A stretch of 64,000 bases of DNA from positions 16,678,001-16,742,000 of the forward strand of contig NC_056408.1 in assembly GCF_905147365.1 (NCBI RefSeq). Reading direction: 5' to 3'. This document shows, piece after piece, positions 53,565 through 63,660 of this stretch. The first letter of the stretch is position 1; every line of letters starts with the position of its first letter. Made by a program: the position numbers and the translations under genes. Source of the stretch: Aricia agestis (Eukaryota; Arthropoda; Insecta; Lepidoptera; Lycaenidae). The notes beneath the pieces are model-generated. The model did not search any database. It saw only the letters and a program-made list of their open reading frames with translations, and had not been told where the DNA came from.

Positions 53565-55365
53565 AGTTGCGCAGGTGACAGCTTTTCCCGCCGTTGTACG
53601 AAAGCGTACAGCAGCGGCTTGTGGTCAGTAAAGATGGTTACATGTTGGACCTCTAGAATGTACCGAAAGTGCTGCACGCTTTCGTACGCGACCAACAATT
53701 CTCGGTAATAAGCTGGCTACTGCGTCTGCTGTGGTCTGAGCTTCTTACTGAAGAACGCCAGGCGGTGCCACTCTCCGTCCACCTGTTGCTGTAAGAATGC
53801 GCCTATGCATGTGCTCGAAGCGTCTGTGAATAATCCAAGGGGTGCGTCTTTAAAACCGGGTGTTGTAAAGATGTAGCGCTGGACAAACTCTCTTTGCAAG
53901 CCTTGAAATGCTCCGGTTCCGGACCGGAAGGTGTCCGTTTAAATTTCCTCGCACCTTTGCCGCACCTGCGCAGCAAGAGGTACAAACCGGCGGCAATAGT
54001 TACCGAGGAAACGGCGCACTCCTTGGACAGTCTGTGGTGAGGGAAAATCAAGTAGGGCTCGGATACGGACTTCAGGTGGGTGAGTACCATCAGAATTAAT
54101 CATGTATCCGAGGAAAACGACCTCTCTGGCGCCAAAAATGCACTTTGACGGGTTAATAACAACGCCGTAATCTTGAAGGCGTTTAAACAAGATTTTAAGG
54201 TGCTCCTTGTGAAGACTTTCATCAGCGGAATATACTAACAAGTCATCTACGTACGGAAACACGAAATCGATACCCCGTGTGACCTCATCGATAAACCTCT
54301 GAAAGTCATGAAAGGGAATTCGAAGAGGCGAAACGGGGTAACGATAGTGGTCTTAGAGATATCCTCCTCAAAGACTGGTATCTCATGATAGGCCTTCACA
54401 AGGTTAATTGTGCTAAATATCTTGGCCCCAGAGAGATTGTGGGCAAAATCGTTTATATGCTGGACAGGGTAACGATCCGGTACCGTTCTGGCGTCCAGGG
54501 CGCGATAGTCGCTGCAGGGACGCTATGACTGGTCTTTCTTGGTAGTCATGTGTAATGGAGAGGACCAGGAGCTCTTCGATGGTCGAGCAGTGCCATTTTT
54601 CACCATATCTTCAAATTCCTTCTTAGCTGCTATTAACTTCTGAGGAGCTAAGCGGCGAGGACGGCAAGAAACCGGTGGTCCATCTGAAGTTTTGATATGA
54701 TGCACTGTGTTATGCTTAACCAACCGAGGGAGTCCTAAGGGACGAGTAACATCAGGGAACTCAGCAAGCACTTGTGCGTAGGTTGAGTTCTGGATATCAA
54801 CATACTTTACACTGGGCTGCTCGACTGCGGCGGTAGTTGCGACGGCTCTTAAACCAGTGGTACCATCCACTCGTTTCGTGCGGCGGTCTGGAAAGAGGTG
54901 GTAATGTGCCAAAAAATCTGAAGCAATGATTGCAGTATTCAAGTCCGCAGCTACAAAACGCCATGAGAAGTCGCGACACAGTCCTAAATCCAGTCGTAGA
55001 TTGATGGTTCCGTAGGTCTTGATCCCATTTGCAGCACTGAGTTCTCAGTCAGTGGGAGTCCTTTGTTCAGGGTACGGGTAACAGCATAAATCAGACCCGG
55101 TATCTATAAGGAACTGCCTCTTTGTAACTCAGTCTATAACAAAAAGTCGACGGCCAGTGGAATCTATGGAACAGCAGTCAGTATCCGCCGTTACTGACTG
55201 CTGCTCTGGAGTTTTCCTTCCAGCTGCACGGAGGAATGCATCTGTTGGTTTTTTTATTAGATTTCTTGTGATACAAACACATTTTGGGTTTTTTAGATTT
55301 GGAGCTGCTGCGTTTTCTGGAGGCAGACCGGTTACGTGACCTGCCACGGTGCTAAGAATGTCCAC
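53565..55365 (-). pseudogene. Ty3/gypsy pol: protease, RT, RNase H, with many breaks
   Basis: In minus-strand order: protease around 55085-55145 (LIDTGSDLCCYP, the DTG active site, with a stop nearby), NTAIIASDFLAHYHLFPDRR, then GPPVSCRPRRLAPQKLIAAK and ARPSKSSWSSPLHMTTKKDQ at the start of reverse transcriptase. Next come FPYVDDLLVYSADES with the YVDD box and CIFGAREVVFLGYMINSDGT. RNase H follows: LGLFTDASSTCIGAFLQQQV, a stop, YYRELLVAYESVQHF and TIFTDHKPLLYAF. The order is protease-RT-RNase H as in Ty3/gypsy. Several frameshifts and stops; integrase and LTRs are absent. Confidence 0.88.
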
Positions 55366-55789
55366 TTGTAAGAGCTACAACTTGCCTGGTAAGATTCTCA
55401 ACTTGTGTGACAAGTGTGGTAAGTACCGATGTTGAGCCTTCAATCCCATAAACATTGGTGGATGCGGACGGTAATTGTAGTACCCACTACATTTGGCTGT
55501 ATTTCCAATACTCAAGACTTAAATACTCATTAGCGTATGCTGCCAGTATGACTTTTTGGAAGTTTTTTAAGGTCTGTATACTTTTGTGTGGATATTGGCA
55601 GTCTATTTGGGAGGTTATCTTTGGGTGATAGTTCTACTTTGAATGTGCCAAGAATTACGTACCACCTCAGGTGACATTGAGCTATTTAGAAACATATTTT
55701 ATTGAGGTTCCTTTTTGTAAAAGTTGCAACGCTAATGGATGAAATCATTAGCTTGTGTTTTTTTTTAATGTCTTATTTGTAATATCCTT

Positions 55790-56310
55790 TAATCTCTTAA
55801 ATTGCTTTCCTTTCATCGACGCCACTTTGTTAGGAAACGGGTTTTTTTTTTGTGATAGGGCAATAACAGATGAGAAGGTGCCTATATCATTGTATCCTTG
55901 ATCGACAGCTCAATATTCAATAACAGCATGTAGTTTAGCAAAATCGTAGCAATTTCATTTGCCCCTCTGTGAGCGTCTGTTTCATTCCAAATATGACAGA
56001 ATCCCTTAGTAAAATTATATAAGTACGTACATAAATTTTTCTGCTGTAGTAGAGAGACATATTTTTGCCATGAGGTGTGTTTAGCACCTTTTAGAGATCA
56101 AAACTTGGGCAAATTACTCTTTTGTCTTTTTTGTTTAATATTGGAACTTCGAATTATATTTACTACTATCGTATTTTCTTTCTGTATTCTAAGTTTTCTT
56201 AACCACTTTTCCATCTCTGTGTTTGCTTAGAACAATAACTTTATTATTATTTTCCTCGTCATTTTTATAGGTTTCAGACCATCTATCCATTTTCTTCGGT
56301 TGGCCATCTA
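55790..56310 (-). pseudogene. decayed transposase-like frame, unclassified
   Basis: From an ATG near 56307 (MANRRKW..) the minus strand is broken by several stops, but a central part reads NLCTYLYNFTKGFCHIWNET then DAHRGANEIATILLNYMLLL. This resembles the 'W(D/N)E..A.RG.NEI...L' segment of uncharacterised insect transposon proteins. It may be from the same family as 52703-52895. No terminal repeats were found. Confidence 0.35.
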
Positions 56311-56780
56311 AACAGAAAGATAAAATTAATTACAACTAAGCAGCGCGGTTACTTTTTTGTTGTTTCAGAAATTTATTAACCGATTCAACGCGGCGCACAT
56401 TTTTAAGACTTTCAGTCGTGGCGGCATACAATTTTCTTGTGACACGTAAGCCATAGAAGTAAATGACACGGCTACCGTGTCATCCGCCACGTTCAAAAAG
56501 GTTGTTTTTTTTTTTGTTTTTACGCTTGTATTAACTTTATTTATTTATTTGAGCCCAAATCATTGATGTTAACGGAAGGCTACATTGTTTTGAGTTGATT
56601 TCGAGTAGTTTTACTAAGTGTTAACCTGAAAATGACTGTTAAGCGATTTTTTTTGTGTAGGGTATTTGTTTCGATTGATCCGGTTCCGAGTTGGTACCAT
56701 GTTCACAAAAGTGGTGGTCTGATGATGGGAACCATGGGGCTGAAAAAGGAGACAGCCCCTACTTTTTTCAATTCACAGTA
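56311..56780. other. no gene; small hairpin
   Basis: AT-rich spacer. ATGACACGG/CCGTGTCAT at about 56461-56482 forms a short inverted repeat. Nothing else is supported. Confidence 0.3.
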
Positions 56781-57122
56781 TTTTTTTTTATGAAATAAGG
56801 GGGCAATCGATCAAACGGGTCACCTGATGGAAAGCAACTTCCGTCGCCCATTGACACTCGCAGCATTAGTAGAGCTGCAAGTGCGTTGCCGGCCTTTTAA
56901 GACGGAATAGGGTAATAGGGGAGGGTAGGGAAGGGAATAGGGGAGGGTAGGGAAGGGAATAGGGGATGATAGGGAAGGGAATAGGGTAGGGGATTGGGCC
57001 TCCGGTAAAATCACTCACTCGGCGAAACACAACGCAAGCGCTGTTTCACGCCGATTTTCTGTGAGAACGTGGTATTTCTCCGGTCGAGCCGGCCCATTCG
57101 TGCCGAAGCATGGATCTCCCAT
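56781..57122 (-). repeat. interspersed LINE-tail repeat, copy 3
   Basis: Same repeat as 20611-20971 and 39319-39649: T-rich start, 'gaaataagggggcaatcg', 'aagtgcgttgccggcc', a GGGAAGGGAATAGG tract (longer than in the other copies) and 'cgaagcatggatctcccatg'. The inner tract length differs between all three copies. Confidence 0.78.
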
Positions 57123-57798
57123 GTATAAAGAAATAGATGATTATTGTTGTTTCAAAAGACCTTCCACCATTTCTCTGGTGATTTTCTTCACGTAATAACC
57201 AGTGGCACAACTGTTTAATATACTGGTAAGGTCAGAAAGTAGCCTCGTTCGTCCGCGAGCAGCGTCTGAAGTCTGAACCTGTTACCCTCTTTCAGGCTAA
57301 ATCGGGATGCGCCAACTGTATATTCAAGCATTTTCTGCTACTGCTCTTAAGAGACTCTTGTTCTTTTATGCTAACAAAGTATTATTATACTTTTACAATT
57401 TTAAATTATTATTTAAATATCATTATAATTGAAGGGTGTTTTGGAAAAACAACCATTGTCAAATTGATAAAACTTTACAGTGATTAAGTAAAACTTGTAA
57501 AAATGAAAATATGTGAATATAAAGATCTTTTGAAGTTTATGTTAGTTAAAATATAATGTAATAACACATAATATTATTTTCTAATAAAATCATATATTGA
57601 AGTTTGAAAAAAATAAATACATATTTTTTCCAGCAAAAATAGCCTAAGTCCTAGACATTGGCTGTTCTTCTTATGAAAATTTGTAAAGTTTGGAATATTA
57701 CTAGGGAAGTGGAAGGTTCATAAAATAAATTCTTACTCAAAATTTTTACTAATTCTTTATTGGACACTTAAAATGTTTTAACCAACAATTTATTATTT
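57123..57798. other. no confident gene
   Basis: The minus strand at about 57135-57210 reads ATGYYVKKITREMVEGLLKQ and a stop, possibly the end of a decayed gene. The rest is AT-rich with no recognisable content. Confidence 0.3.
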
Positions 57799-58016
57799 AG
57801 GACTCACAAGCATCACTGTTGTCATCTTCATAAACATCTATATTATTTTGGCAGGTATTTGGGAGGACATTTTGGCATAGGTCTAAATAATAAGCCCTAC
57901 TGTCAGGCCTATGAACAAAGGAACTAAGACGTACTAAATCTTGTGCGTTTGCTAAAGGAATAGCAATTGAGATACCTAGAGTGTCTGCTATTACAGATAA
58001 CTTTAATCGTCGGTCT
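57799..58016 (-). pseudogene. C-terminal protein fragment, unknown
   Basis: An open minus-strand frame of about 72 codons (DRRLKLSVIADTLGISIAIP, LANAQDLVRLSSFVHRPDSR, AYYLDLCQNVLPNTCQNNID) ends in an acidic tail and TAA at 57799. Its upstream side is cut exactly where a perfect palindrome begins (58017). I do not recognise the family. Confidence 0.35.
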
Positions 58017-58086
58017 GCTTAGGACCGTCAAAATGTAAAGGACGTAGGTATGTACCTACGTCCTTTACATTTTGACGGTCCTAAGC
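58017..58086. repeat. 70-bp palindrome, 34-bp arms, 2-bp spacer
   Basis: 58017-58050 and 58053-58086 are exact reverse complements (GCTTAGGACCGTCAAAATGT..). It directly borders a truncated reading frame on its left. Confidence 0.9.
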
Positions 58087-58343
58087 CCGTCAAAGTATGA
58101 AGGGAAAATTCGCAACTTACGATGATAATAATTTGAGGTGTGGCGATGGTCGTCAGCCACTTTGAGATGGGTATTTAAAGGTACACGGAAACGACTGGTT
58201 AGCTCAAGATCCAATTTATTATTAATTAAAAAAAGTACATAATTGTAACAATATTGAAAACCACGTCCTTGCGTAACAAGTTTGAATTACGCTTACTAGT
58301 ATTATAAAGGAACATACACATTTACGATAACGAACTTACACTG

Positions 58344-58361
58344 GTTGATTTAAACTCACCC
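58344..58361 (-). repeat. 18-bp sequence shared with the BEL gag leader
   Basis: TGGTTGATTTAAACTCAC here is identical to 62143-62160, just upstream of the BEL/Pao gag. An exact 18-mer 3.8 kb apart in the same orientation is not expected by chance. It could be the end of an LTR at each side of one element, with the LTR bodies rearranged. Confidence 0.5.
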
Positions 58362-58633
58362 GCCTTTCTCGAGGGTAGTAGGGCGGCTTATCTAAACGAC
58401 ATAGCACCACGATTTAGCCCTATGGTCTATATGGCCGTAGTATACTCCGGGGTTGGGGCGAATGTTATGGGCCCATATTCGCCGCGGGGAAGGCCAGATG
58501 CCCTTCTGGGTCTCTCTCTTTTAAAACGGGTGTCGTCGGTGTTGTCGTCCACTTCGGCCATATAGACCATAGGGCTAAATCGTGGTGCTATGTCGTTTAG
58601 ATAAGCCGCCCTACTACCCTCGAGAAAGGCGGG
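58359..58633. repeat. inverted duplication of the 3' end of the 642-codon frame
   Basis: The 79-bp arms 58359-58437 and 58555-58633 are perfectly complementary, separated by 117 bp. The right arm codes for ..PAFLEGSRAAYLNDIAPRFS; the left arm is the mirror copy and contributes the stop codon of the frame (58427-58429). The event has therefore altered the natural C-terminus. Confidence 0.9.
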
Positions 58634-60295
58634 CATCCCGGAGTAATAAAATACCCCGTTAATGATGGCACTAGTAGAAAAAATCATGGCCAGCGATCTG
58701 GTAAGGAGTGAAGATGACATCTCAAACACTGGCAACCGGAACATGGGTGAACAGGCATGAAGGACGGCGCCCGGCCGACGATTCTCAATGTCAATAACTA
58801 TATCTATAGCTAGGTACTTTTTGCCGGACACCTCAACCATCTTGCGACTTAAACTTTTGTCTGCTTCGAGCAAAAGGTGGCGTAGTGTGGAGTTCGTGAA
58901 ACAACTGTTCAATATTATAGATAAGGATGCTGTGTAAAACCTTTCCAAGTTTGTTAGTCGTGTTATCGGGTAAAAGGCCTTGACTTTGAGGTCCACTGTC
59001 TTGAGGTTGGCCACACCATGAGCAGCAACAACCACGCCAGACATGCCCGTCGGCCATATCCAAGAAGGTATTCCTCTGATGACACGCACGGTTGCGGTAA
59101 ACCAACCCCTCCGAACGCGCTTGTGGACACTTCTCTGCCACTTGGCCATGGGGATGGAATCGTTTAGTTGTGTCAAATTGCGGTATCCGAAAATCCTGAT
59201 GGTGTTCCTAGCTGAGGTGGTTGGTGCTTGGGCGGTCGTACTGTCTGAGGTCTTGGTCGTCTGAGGGTCTTTAATACTCCTGCCGAAGCGTAGTTTGGAG
59301 GCCCAGGAAGCTACCCGAGATAACCACAGGAAGCGGGTGGACTGTGCGGCAACCTGGGCGCCGCGTATTGACTCCATCGACACGGTTGCGCTTACGGCCC
59401 CGGCTGAGAGTGCCTCGATGGGTGTTACCAAGTTGGGGGCAGAACTCCAAGCTCTAAGGGCTCCCACCACAGTTGTCCCTCTCTGGGCACTTTGAGTGAT
59501 TATGCCGGTTGTGCCAGTCACAGAATGGGCTGCCAGGGGAGCGAGTTCAAAAATTGCTGAGTTTATACTGCTAGTGGAGGCGTGTACGGCAACAGCCGCG
59601 GCAGGTACAGAGTTAATAGCGGATAGAAGCCCGCCTATGCCTTGCCCCACAGTCAATGTTCCACGATATATGCGCCACATGTTGCGCATCCAGTTAAAGG
59701 CCACAGGTATACCATAGTGTAGTCCGTATGTTATTACTACGTCTCTGACGCTAAGCCCCACGAATCTTTCCCAGTTCGGCTCCAGATTGCACCCGTCGTC
59801 CTGTTTGCATATATCTTCTGCATAAAGAGGGCTTGTCATGTTTACCAGCAAGTAAGGGAACGACTGGGTGAGGTACACCTCGTCAACACTGCCCGTCAGC
59901 AATAGTCTTAGAAAGCTGTCTTGGTGGTATATATTAAAAGTGGCAAATCCAAAAATCCCTTTGATTAAGCTTGGGTCATATGCGAGCTGGAATTCTGTGT
60001 CTTTTATTGTAAAGGGTGTGTGGCATCTGAGGTGTTTGGCCAAGTACCCCAAAATCTCGCATAAGGATATTGATGCAGGTACGTCTACCAAGATGAAGTT
60101 GTGAGTCAAGTTCCTGACAATGCGCATCTCAGTGTTCCAATATGGGAGCTCGACGGTGGCTTTGGATATAGAAGCAGGGTCCTTTATCTCTCCGTATTTG
60201 GTAGTGAGCCAGAATTCCTCTCTATGGTTGTGACTGTAGTGCAGGTATGGTATCACCTGCAGGATGGCAAGTTTGAACGCGAAGATGCACAACAT
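58427..60295 (-). CDS. unrecognised 622-aa membrane/secreted-type protein, possibly viral or retroviral envelope-like
   Basis: Frame open 58427-60355; first ATG at 60295, giving MLCIFAFKLAILQVIPYLHY, a signal peptide. Possible N-glycosylation sites include RNLTHN, VNMTSP, RNLTQL and TNSTLR. The middle (roughly residues 240-350) is Ala/Ser/Thr-rich and hydrophobic. A basic site HKRVRRGWFTA resembles a furin cleavage site. Near the C-terminus LAMIFSTSAIINGVFYYSG could be a membrane anchor, followed by a charged tail with KRERPRRASG. GC content is clearly higher than in neighbours. Gene order (BEL gag upstream on the same strand, shared 18-mer downstream) suggests an envelope-like gene carried by a retroelement, or an endogenous viral gene. 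No family was identified by motif. The C-terminus is truncated by an inverted duplication. Confidence 0.5.
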   Translation of the reverse strand: MLCIFAFKLAILQVIPYLHYSHNHREEFWLTTKYGEIKDPASISKATVELPYWNTEMRIVRNLTHNFILVDVPASISLCEILGYLAKHLRCHTPFTIKDTEFQLAYDPSLIKGIFGFATFNIYHQDSFLRLLLTGSVDEVYLTQSFPYLLVNMTSPLYAEDICKQDDGCNLEPNWERFVGLSVRDVVITYGLHYGIPVAFNWMRNMWRIYRGTLTVGQGIGGLLSAINSVPAAAVAVHASTSSINSAIFELAPLAAHSVTGTTGIITQSAQRGTTVVGALRAWSSAPNLVTPIEALSAGAVSATVSMESIRGAQVAAQSTRFLWLSRVASWASKLRFGRSIKDPQTTKTSDSTTAQAPTTSARNTIRIFGYRNLTQLNDSIPMAKWQRSVHKRVRRGWFTATVRVIRGIPSWIWPTGMSGVVVAAHGVANLKTVDLKVKAFYPITRLTNLERFYTASLSIILNSCFTNSTLRHLLLEADKSLSRKMVEVSGKKYLAIDIVIDIENRRPGAVLHACSPMFRLPVFEMSSSLLTRSLAMIFSTSAIINGVFYYSGMPAFLEGSRAAYLNDIAPRFSPMVYMAEVDDNTDDTRFKRERPRRASGLPRGEYGPITFAPTPEYTTAI

Positions 60296-60404
60296 GTTGG
60301 TGTGTTGGTTGGACACGTCTGTGGGTTGGTGTAAGCTACGTGTGAGGCCTGGCACCTATTGCGGCCTCTGAGATCTGGCTTATTCTGAGCAGAGAGAACT
60401 CGGG

Positions 60405-60944
60405 TTATGTGGAATTGAGTGGACTGCTTCTAAAACTGTCAGAAAGATCGGACCCGCGGTCGTTATCGTCGGCGGACCAGTGTCTGTCTTCTTCGGCAGC
60501 GTAGCGCAAGTGTTCAAGGTGATCAGAGTCTCCGTAAGCTGGACTATATTCCACTGAGCTAGGTGAACGTGGAGAATATTCATAGATCGCCAATTTCCTA
60601 TCCAACTGTAGGTTTTTAAACTTCAAAACTCGTGTGTACACATCAATGGCTTTAAAATGATCCGAACGGTGCTGACGAAATAACAAGACGACCATGCTTT
60701 CACTGGGCTCTGGCACAGGGTCGGGATGATGTGCAGTCACCTCTAAAAAGTAGTGTTGTTGGCCAGCACAGTCAGCGGCCAAAAAGTGGTCGGTTACCAA
60801 GTATCCAGGTGCAATCGGGTCACGTAGAAGTGGGTTGACTATTTCTTCTTCAAACTCAGTGACAAAGTTGTTCCCGTGCACGGTGACGGCAAGGAGTGCC
60901 AGTAGGGTTATGATATCCGAGACTGTGTATCCGTGAACACCCAT
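60405..60944 (-). CDS. unrecognised 179-aa secreted-type protein
   Basis: ATG at 60944: MGVHGYTVSDIITLLALLAV followed by TVHGNN, a convincing signal peptide. The mature part has PLLRDPIAPGYLVTDHFLAA, DCAGQQHYFLEVTAHHPDPV and VVLLFRQHRSDHFKAIDVYT, then an acidic Ser-rich tail. No known domain. It lies 50 bp upstream of the large frame on the same strand and shares its GC-rich composition, so the two probably belong to one element or one transcript (splicing between them is possible). Confidence 0.4.
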   Translation of the reverse strand: MGVHGYTVSDIITLLALLAVTVHGNNFVTEFEEEIVNPLLRDPIAPGYLVTDHFLAADCAGQQHYFLEVTAHHPDPVPEPSESMVVLLFRQHRSDHFKAIDVYTRVLKFKNLQLDRKLAIYEYSPRSPSSVEYSPAYGDSDHLEHLRYAAEEDRHWSADDNDRGSDLSDSFRSSPLNST

Positions 60945-61003
60945 ATGGTGGCGTAGAGTCAAAGTCGTTAGGCCTAGGTGAGATGGGGCTTCGTCAGACT
61001 AGA

Positions 61004-61258
61004 TCACAGACAACCCTCTACCTGTCGGCACTTCACTTGCCATGGTGCCATCTTGATCGAGCTAGATAGGTGCGTCAAGGCCCTGTATGTTATGTAGAGT
61101 ATCCGGGGGGCCGATGTACCCGGTCGTGCCCTTCCAGTGGACGACGTGGAGGGGCAGAGTGTGTCAGATCTGTGAGCAGAATCGTCTAGATCCTCTCCGT
61201 AATATAGAATTTCAATACTGCTATGCACTGAAGAAACAGTAGGGGAGTTTGTCCCCAT
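61004..61258 (-). CDS. small unrecognised frame upstream of the secreted proteins
   Basis: ATG at 61258: MGTNSPTVSSVHSSIEILYY then GEDLDDSAHRSDTLCPSTSS. Ser/Thr/Asp-rich, no domain. Same strand and composition as 60405-60944. It could be an exon of that gene or chance. Confidence 0.25.
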   Translation of the reverse strand: MGTNSPTVSSVHSSIEILYYGEDLDDSAHRSDTLCPSTSSTGRARPGTSAPRILYITYRALTHLSSSIKMAPWQVKCRQVEGCL

Positions 61259-61355
61259 CAATCATACCCAGAGAATATCGGGAAATAAACAACAGGCTGT
61301 GGAGTATGTACACTCGACACAACGTGTATTTGCAGTTTGCAACACCAAGAAAGGG

Positions 61356-62066
61356 TTAACGTCCGTACGTATGTCTCTCTTTGGCAGATTCTGTAGTTAA
61401 AGTTTTTTGACTAAGGAAACGAGTAAGTATGTTATTCACGATCATTCTTTTATTGTCATATCTTTCATTTAATTTTTTCCAGGCGTCATCATAGTTAGCT
61501 TCAGTCAGCGAATAATTTCTTAACAACTGTTCAGCTTCACCACATAAACTAGTCTTCAGATAATGATGTTTCTCAATTTTAGTCAAGCGATCATCATTAT
61601 GTATCAAGGATTTGAACAAATCTCGAAAACTCATCCATTGACTATAATCACCTGAAAACTGTGGTATGGATACCGGTGGTAGTCTCAGTTTCATTCTTTG
61701 AGCCTCAGCTGCTTGACTATCCGATGTCATGATATTCACAGAATTTGAAGTTTCACTTGAATCTTTTTCAAACTCATATAATCTGTCTTTAATCCAAGCT
61801 TTAAGCTCTAAATAATAATTCTCAGCCTGCTCAAAATGCTTTTCTAAATCTATTTCGGAAGTCTGAGGATCAATCATGCTACAAACAGTGTCATAAATCT
61901 TTGCATAATTCGCCCAATACTCCTGTAAAATTTCCATTCTTGAATCTAAAAACCCTCTCGTCCGTTTATCTTTAGCGCATTTCTTTGTGTTTGTGTACAA
62001 TTTAGCTATTTTACTTGAATTTGTATCTAATTTAGTTACATATTGTTTAATCTCTTTGTCCGCCAT
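61356..62066 (-). pseudogene. BEL/Pao gag (DUF1759 type), C-terminally truncated
   Basis: ATG at 62066 (MADKEIKQYVTKLDTNSSKI). It has a helical N-terminal part, then LPPVSIPQFSGDYSQWMSFR, DLFKSLIHNDDRLTKIEKHH, YLKTSLCGEAEQLLRNYSLT and YDDAWKKLNERYDNKRMIVN, the conserved gag core of BEL/Pao LTR retrotransposons. The frame breaks off at ..LTTESAKE (about 61372), so the zinc knuckles, protease, RT and integrase are missing. Upstream (62067-62160) is leader sequence. Particles could not form from this fragment alone. Confidence 0.85.
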
Positions 62067-62142
62067 GGTAAATTTTCTAAGTCCCGCAATCCAGGTGGAC
62101 GCTATCGTATTTTGGTGTATACTGTTATCCGGCCGATGGTCC

Positions 62143-62320
62143 AAATGGTTGATTTAAACTCACACTCTGTAATACACTATTTTATTACTATAGAAGAACA
62201 CTTTTGCACAATTATTGAAAATCGAATCACAACTTTTACAATAAAAAATTAACCTCAAAAAACAGATGTTGTGAAAAAAGTGACATTGTCTTTTTTTTTT
62301 TTTTTTTTTTAATCCGTAAG
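62143..62320 (-). repeat. candidate LTR end and poly-T tract next to gag
   Basis: The 18-mer at 62143-62160 lies directly upstream of TTTGGACCATCGGCC (minus strand), a possible primer site. To the right is AT-rich LTR-like sequence ending in about 20 T (62291-62310). The LTR start is not defined. Confidence 0.35.
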
Positions 62321-62418
62321 ACAATAGTTTAACTGTTGTAATGCATGTAAAAACTAACGTTAACATACACACTACCCTTAGTAAAACAAAAACAAAATGT
62401 ATCATTTATTTTTACAAA

Positions 62419-63173
62419 CTAGGGTTTCTTATACAACTTAGTTCTATCTTTATGGACTATAACATGCTTACCATTTAAACTTATTTTAACATTAGGTGAC
62501 ATATCCACTACAATATATGGACCTGTATATTAGTAATGGGAATTAATGCTATTTTCTATTAATTTCATTTACGTGCTAATTTTGATGTCACAGCATGCTA
62601 GCTAAGCTTTGCTATTTGCTAAAAACGCGGCATCGTGAATTATCGGTTCGCATCGCACCGCTCGCGTCGAGTATTATTTCGCATCGAGTGAAAAATAACA
62701 GTTAGCACCGCGGTGCGAAACAGGGCGGACGTGGTTTTTATCATGATCGCAGATTATTGCTACGTACGATAATATTAGCAATTGTATTTTTAGCAAGTAC
62801 GATTAATTTAATTATTGCTAATGGGCATTTAACAAATCATTATTATTGCTAATGCTATTTTTACCAACACTACTGTATATAAAGAGTCTAATTTATTTCC
62901 AGTTTCATTTTTTAATAACAATGTATCGCCTGGATTATAAAAAATAGGATTAATAGATGTATCATAATTATACTTCCTGCGGTGTTTACTTAAAATTAGA
63001 TTGTTCCTTGCATCATTTTGTGCTTTCTGTAATCTGTATTTTTTTTCTAAAACATAGTCTTCAAAATTATATAATGATTCAACATCATTGCATAAGTTAT
63101 TCGGTAACCTACATAAGTGGCCAAACACTAGCTCAAAAGGTGTATACTTAGTACGTGTATACTTAGACGGCAA
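62419..63173 (-). pseudogene. Ty3/gypsy integrase C-terminal region, split by a hAT MITE
   Basis: The minus strand begins SKYTRTKYTPFELVFGHLCR, continues PNNLCNDVESLYNFEDYVLE, RKYNYDTSINPIFYNPGDTL and LLKNETGNKLDSLYT. It is interrupted at 62880 and resumes left of the MITE with GPYIVVDMSPNVKISLNGKH, ending at a TAG at 62419. This is the chromodomain-less C-terminus of a gypsy (mdg1/412-like) integrase. The rest of pol is missing. Confidence 0.82.
62531..62872. mobile_element. 342-bp hAT-type MITE with perfect 8-bp target duplication
   Basis: The insert starts TAGTAATGGGAATTAATGC and ends (complement) TAGTGTTGGTAAAAATAGC. It is flanked by CTGTATAT at 62523-62530 and 62873-62880. An 8-bp duplication and TAG..TGG ends are typical of hAT elements. 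No coding capacity; the interior includes a short GC-rich palindrome (GCACCGCGGTGC). Removing it restores the integrase frame. Confidence 0.88.
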
Positions 63174-63280
63174 AAACTACGTCGGTAACGCCGGCCTTGT
63201 ACGTTGACTGTACATTATTTCAAAAAGTACAGTTGCTAGGCGCTGGGCGCCATATAACTTTTTTACCTACTCACTAAGAG

Positions 63281-63660
63281 CTATCTAATAGTATATATTT
63301 TATCTCTGTCGAGACTTATACCAAAATGCCCATGATCCTTTAGAATAAATCTGTGTCCCATTCGGCTTAGGCACCGTGAAAATCGGTGAAAGAAATTGAT
63401 TTTCACAAGGTGTGTAAGGTGAAATGGACTGTAATAAGTCAAAAATACAATTATCGATGATAGCCATGAATTACAAGCGCTATTTTTTGGTTTAACTGTT
63501 TGCACTGGTTCTTCTTTAAATGGTATTTTATAACCTTCAACCCAGCTTAGAATAAAGTCATCAGTAAATTCAGTCCATTTATTACAGAAATACTTCAAAC
63601 GTCCAGCAATGTTAGTTACCTGTGTATCTTCTATCGTCTCCTTGTTTGCTGCCGTGAGTA
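63281..63660 (-). pseudogene. DIRS-like retrotransposon RT N-terminal fragment
   Basis: The minus strand reads NIAGRLKYFCNKWTEFTDDF, ILSWVEGYKIPFKEEPVQ and, after a one-base shift, CENQFLSPIFTVPKPNGT. 'L..F...W..(L/F)T.D..I...V.GY.IPF' followed by 'FLSPIF.V.KP.G' is the start of DIRS/Ngaro-type reverse transcriptase. It ends at 63281 in unrelated sequence. Confidence 0.6.

Noticed and set aside
58427..60295. Assignment as baculovirus-type PIF-0/P74 or chuvirus gB-like glycoprotein
   Set aside because: Length and membrane features are compatible, but I could not identify diagnostic motifs; left as an untested hypothesis.
59868..60334. Plus-strand open frames antisense to the 622-aa protein
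   Set aside because: Shadows of the GC-rich minus-strand frame; no start context, domains or signal.
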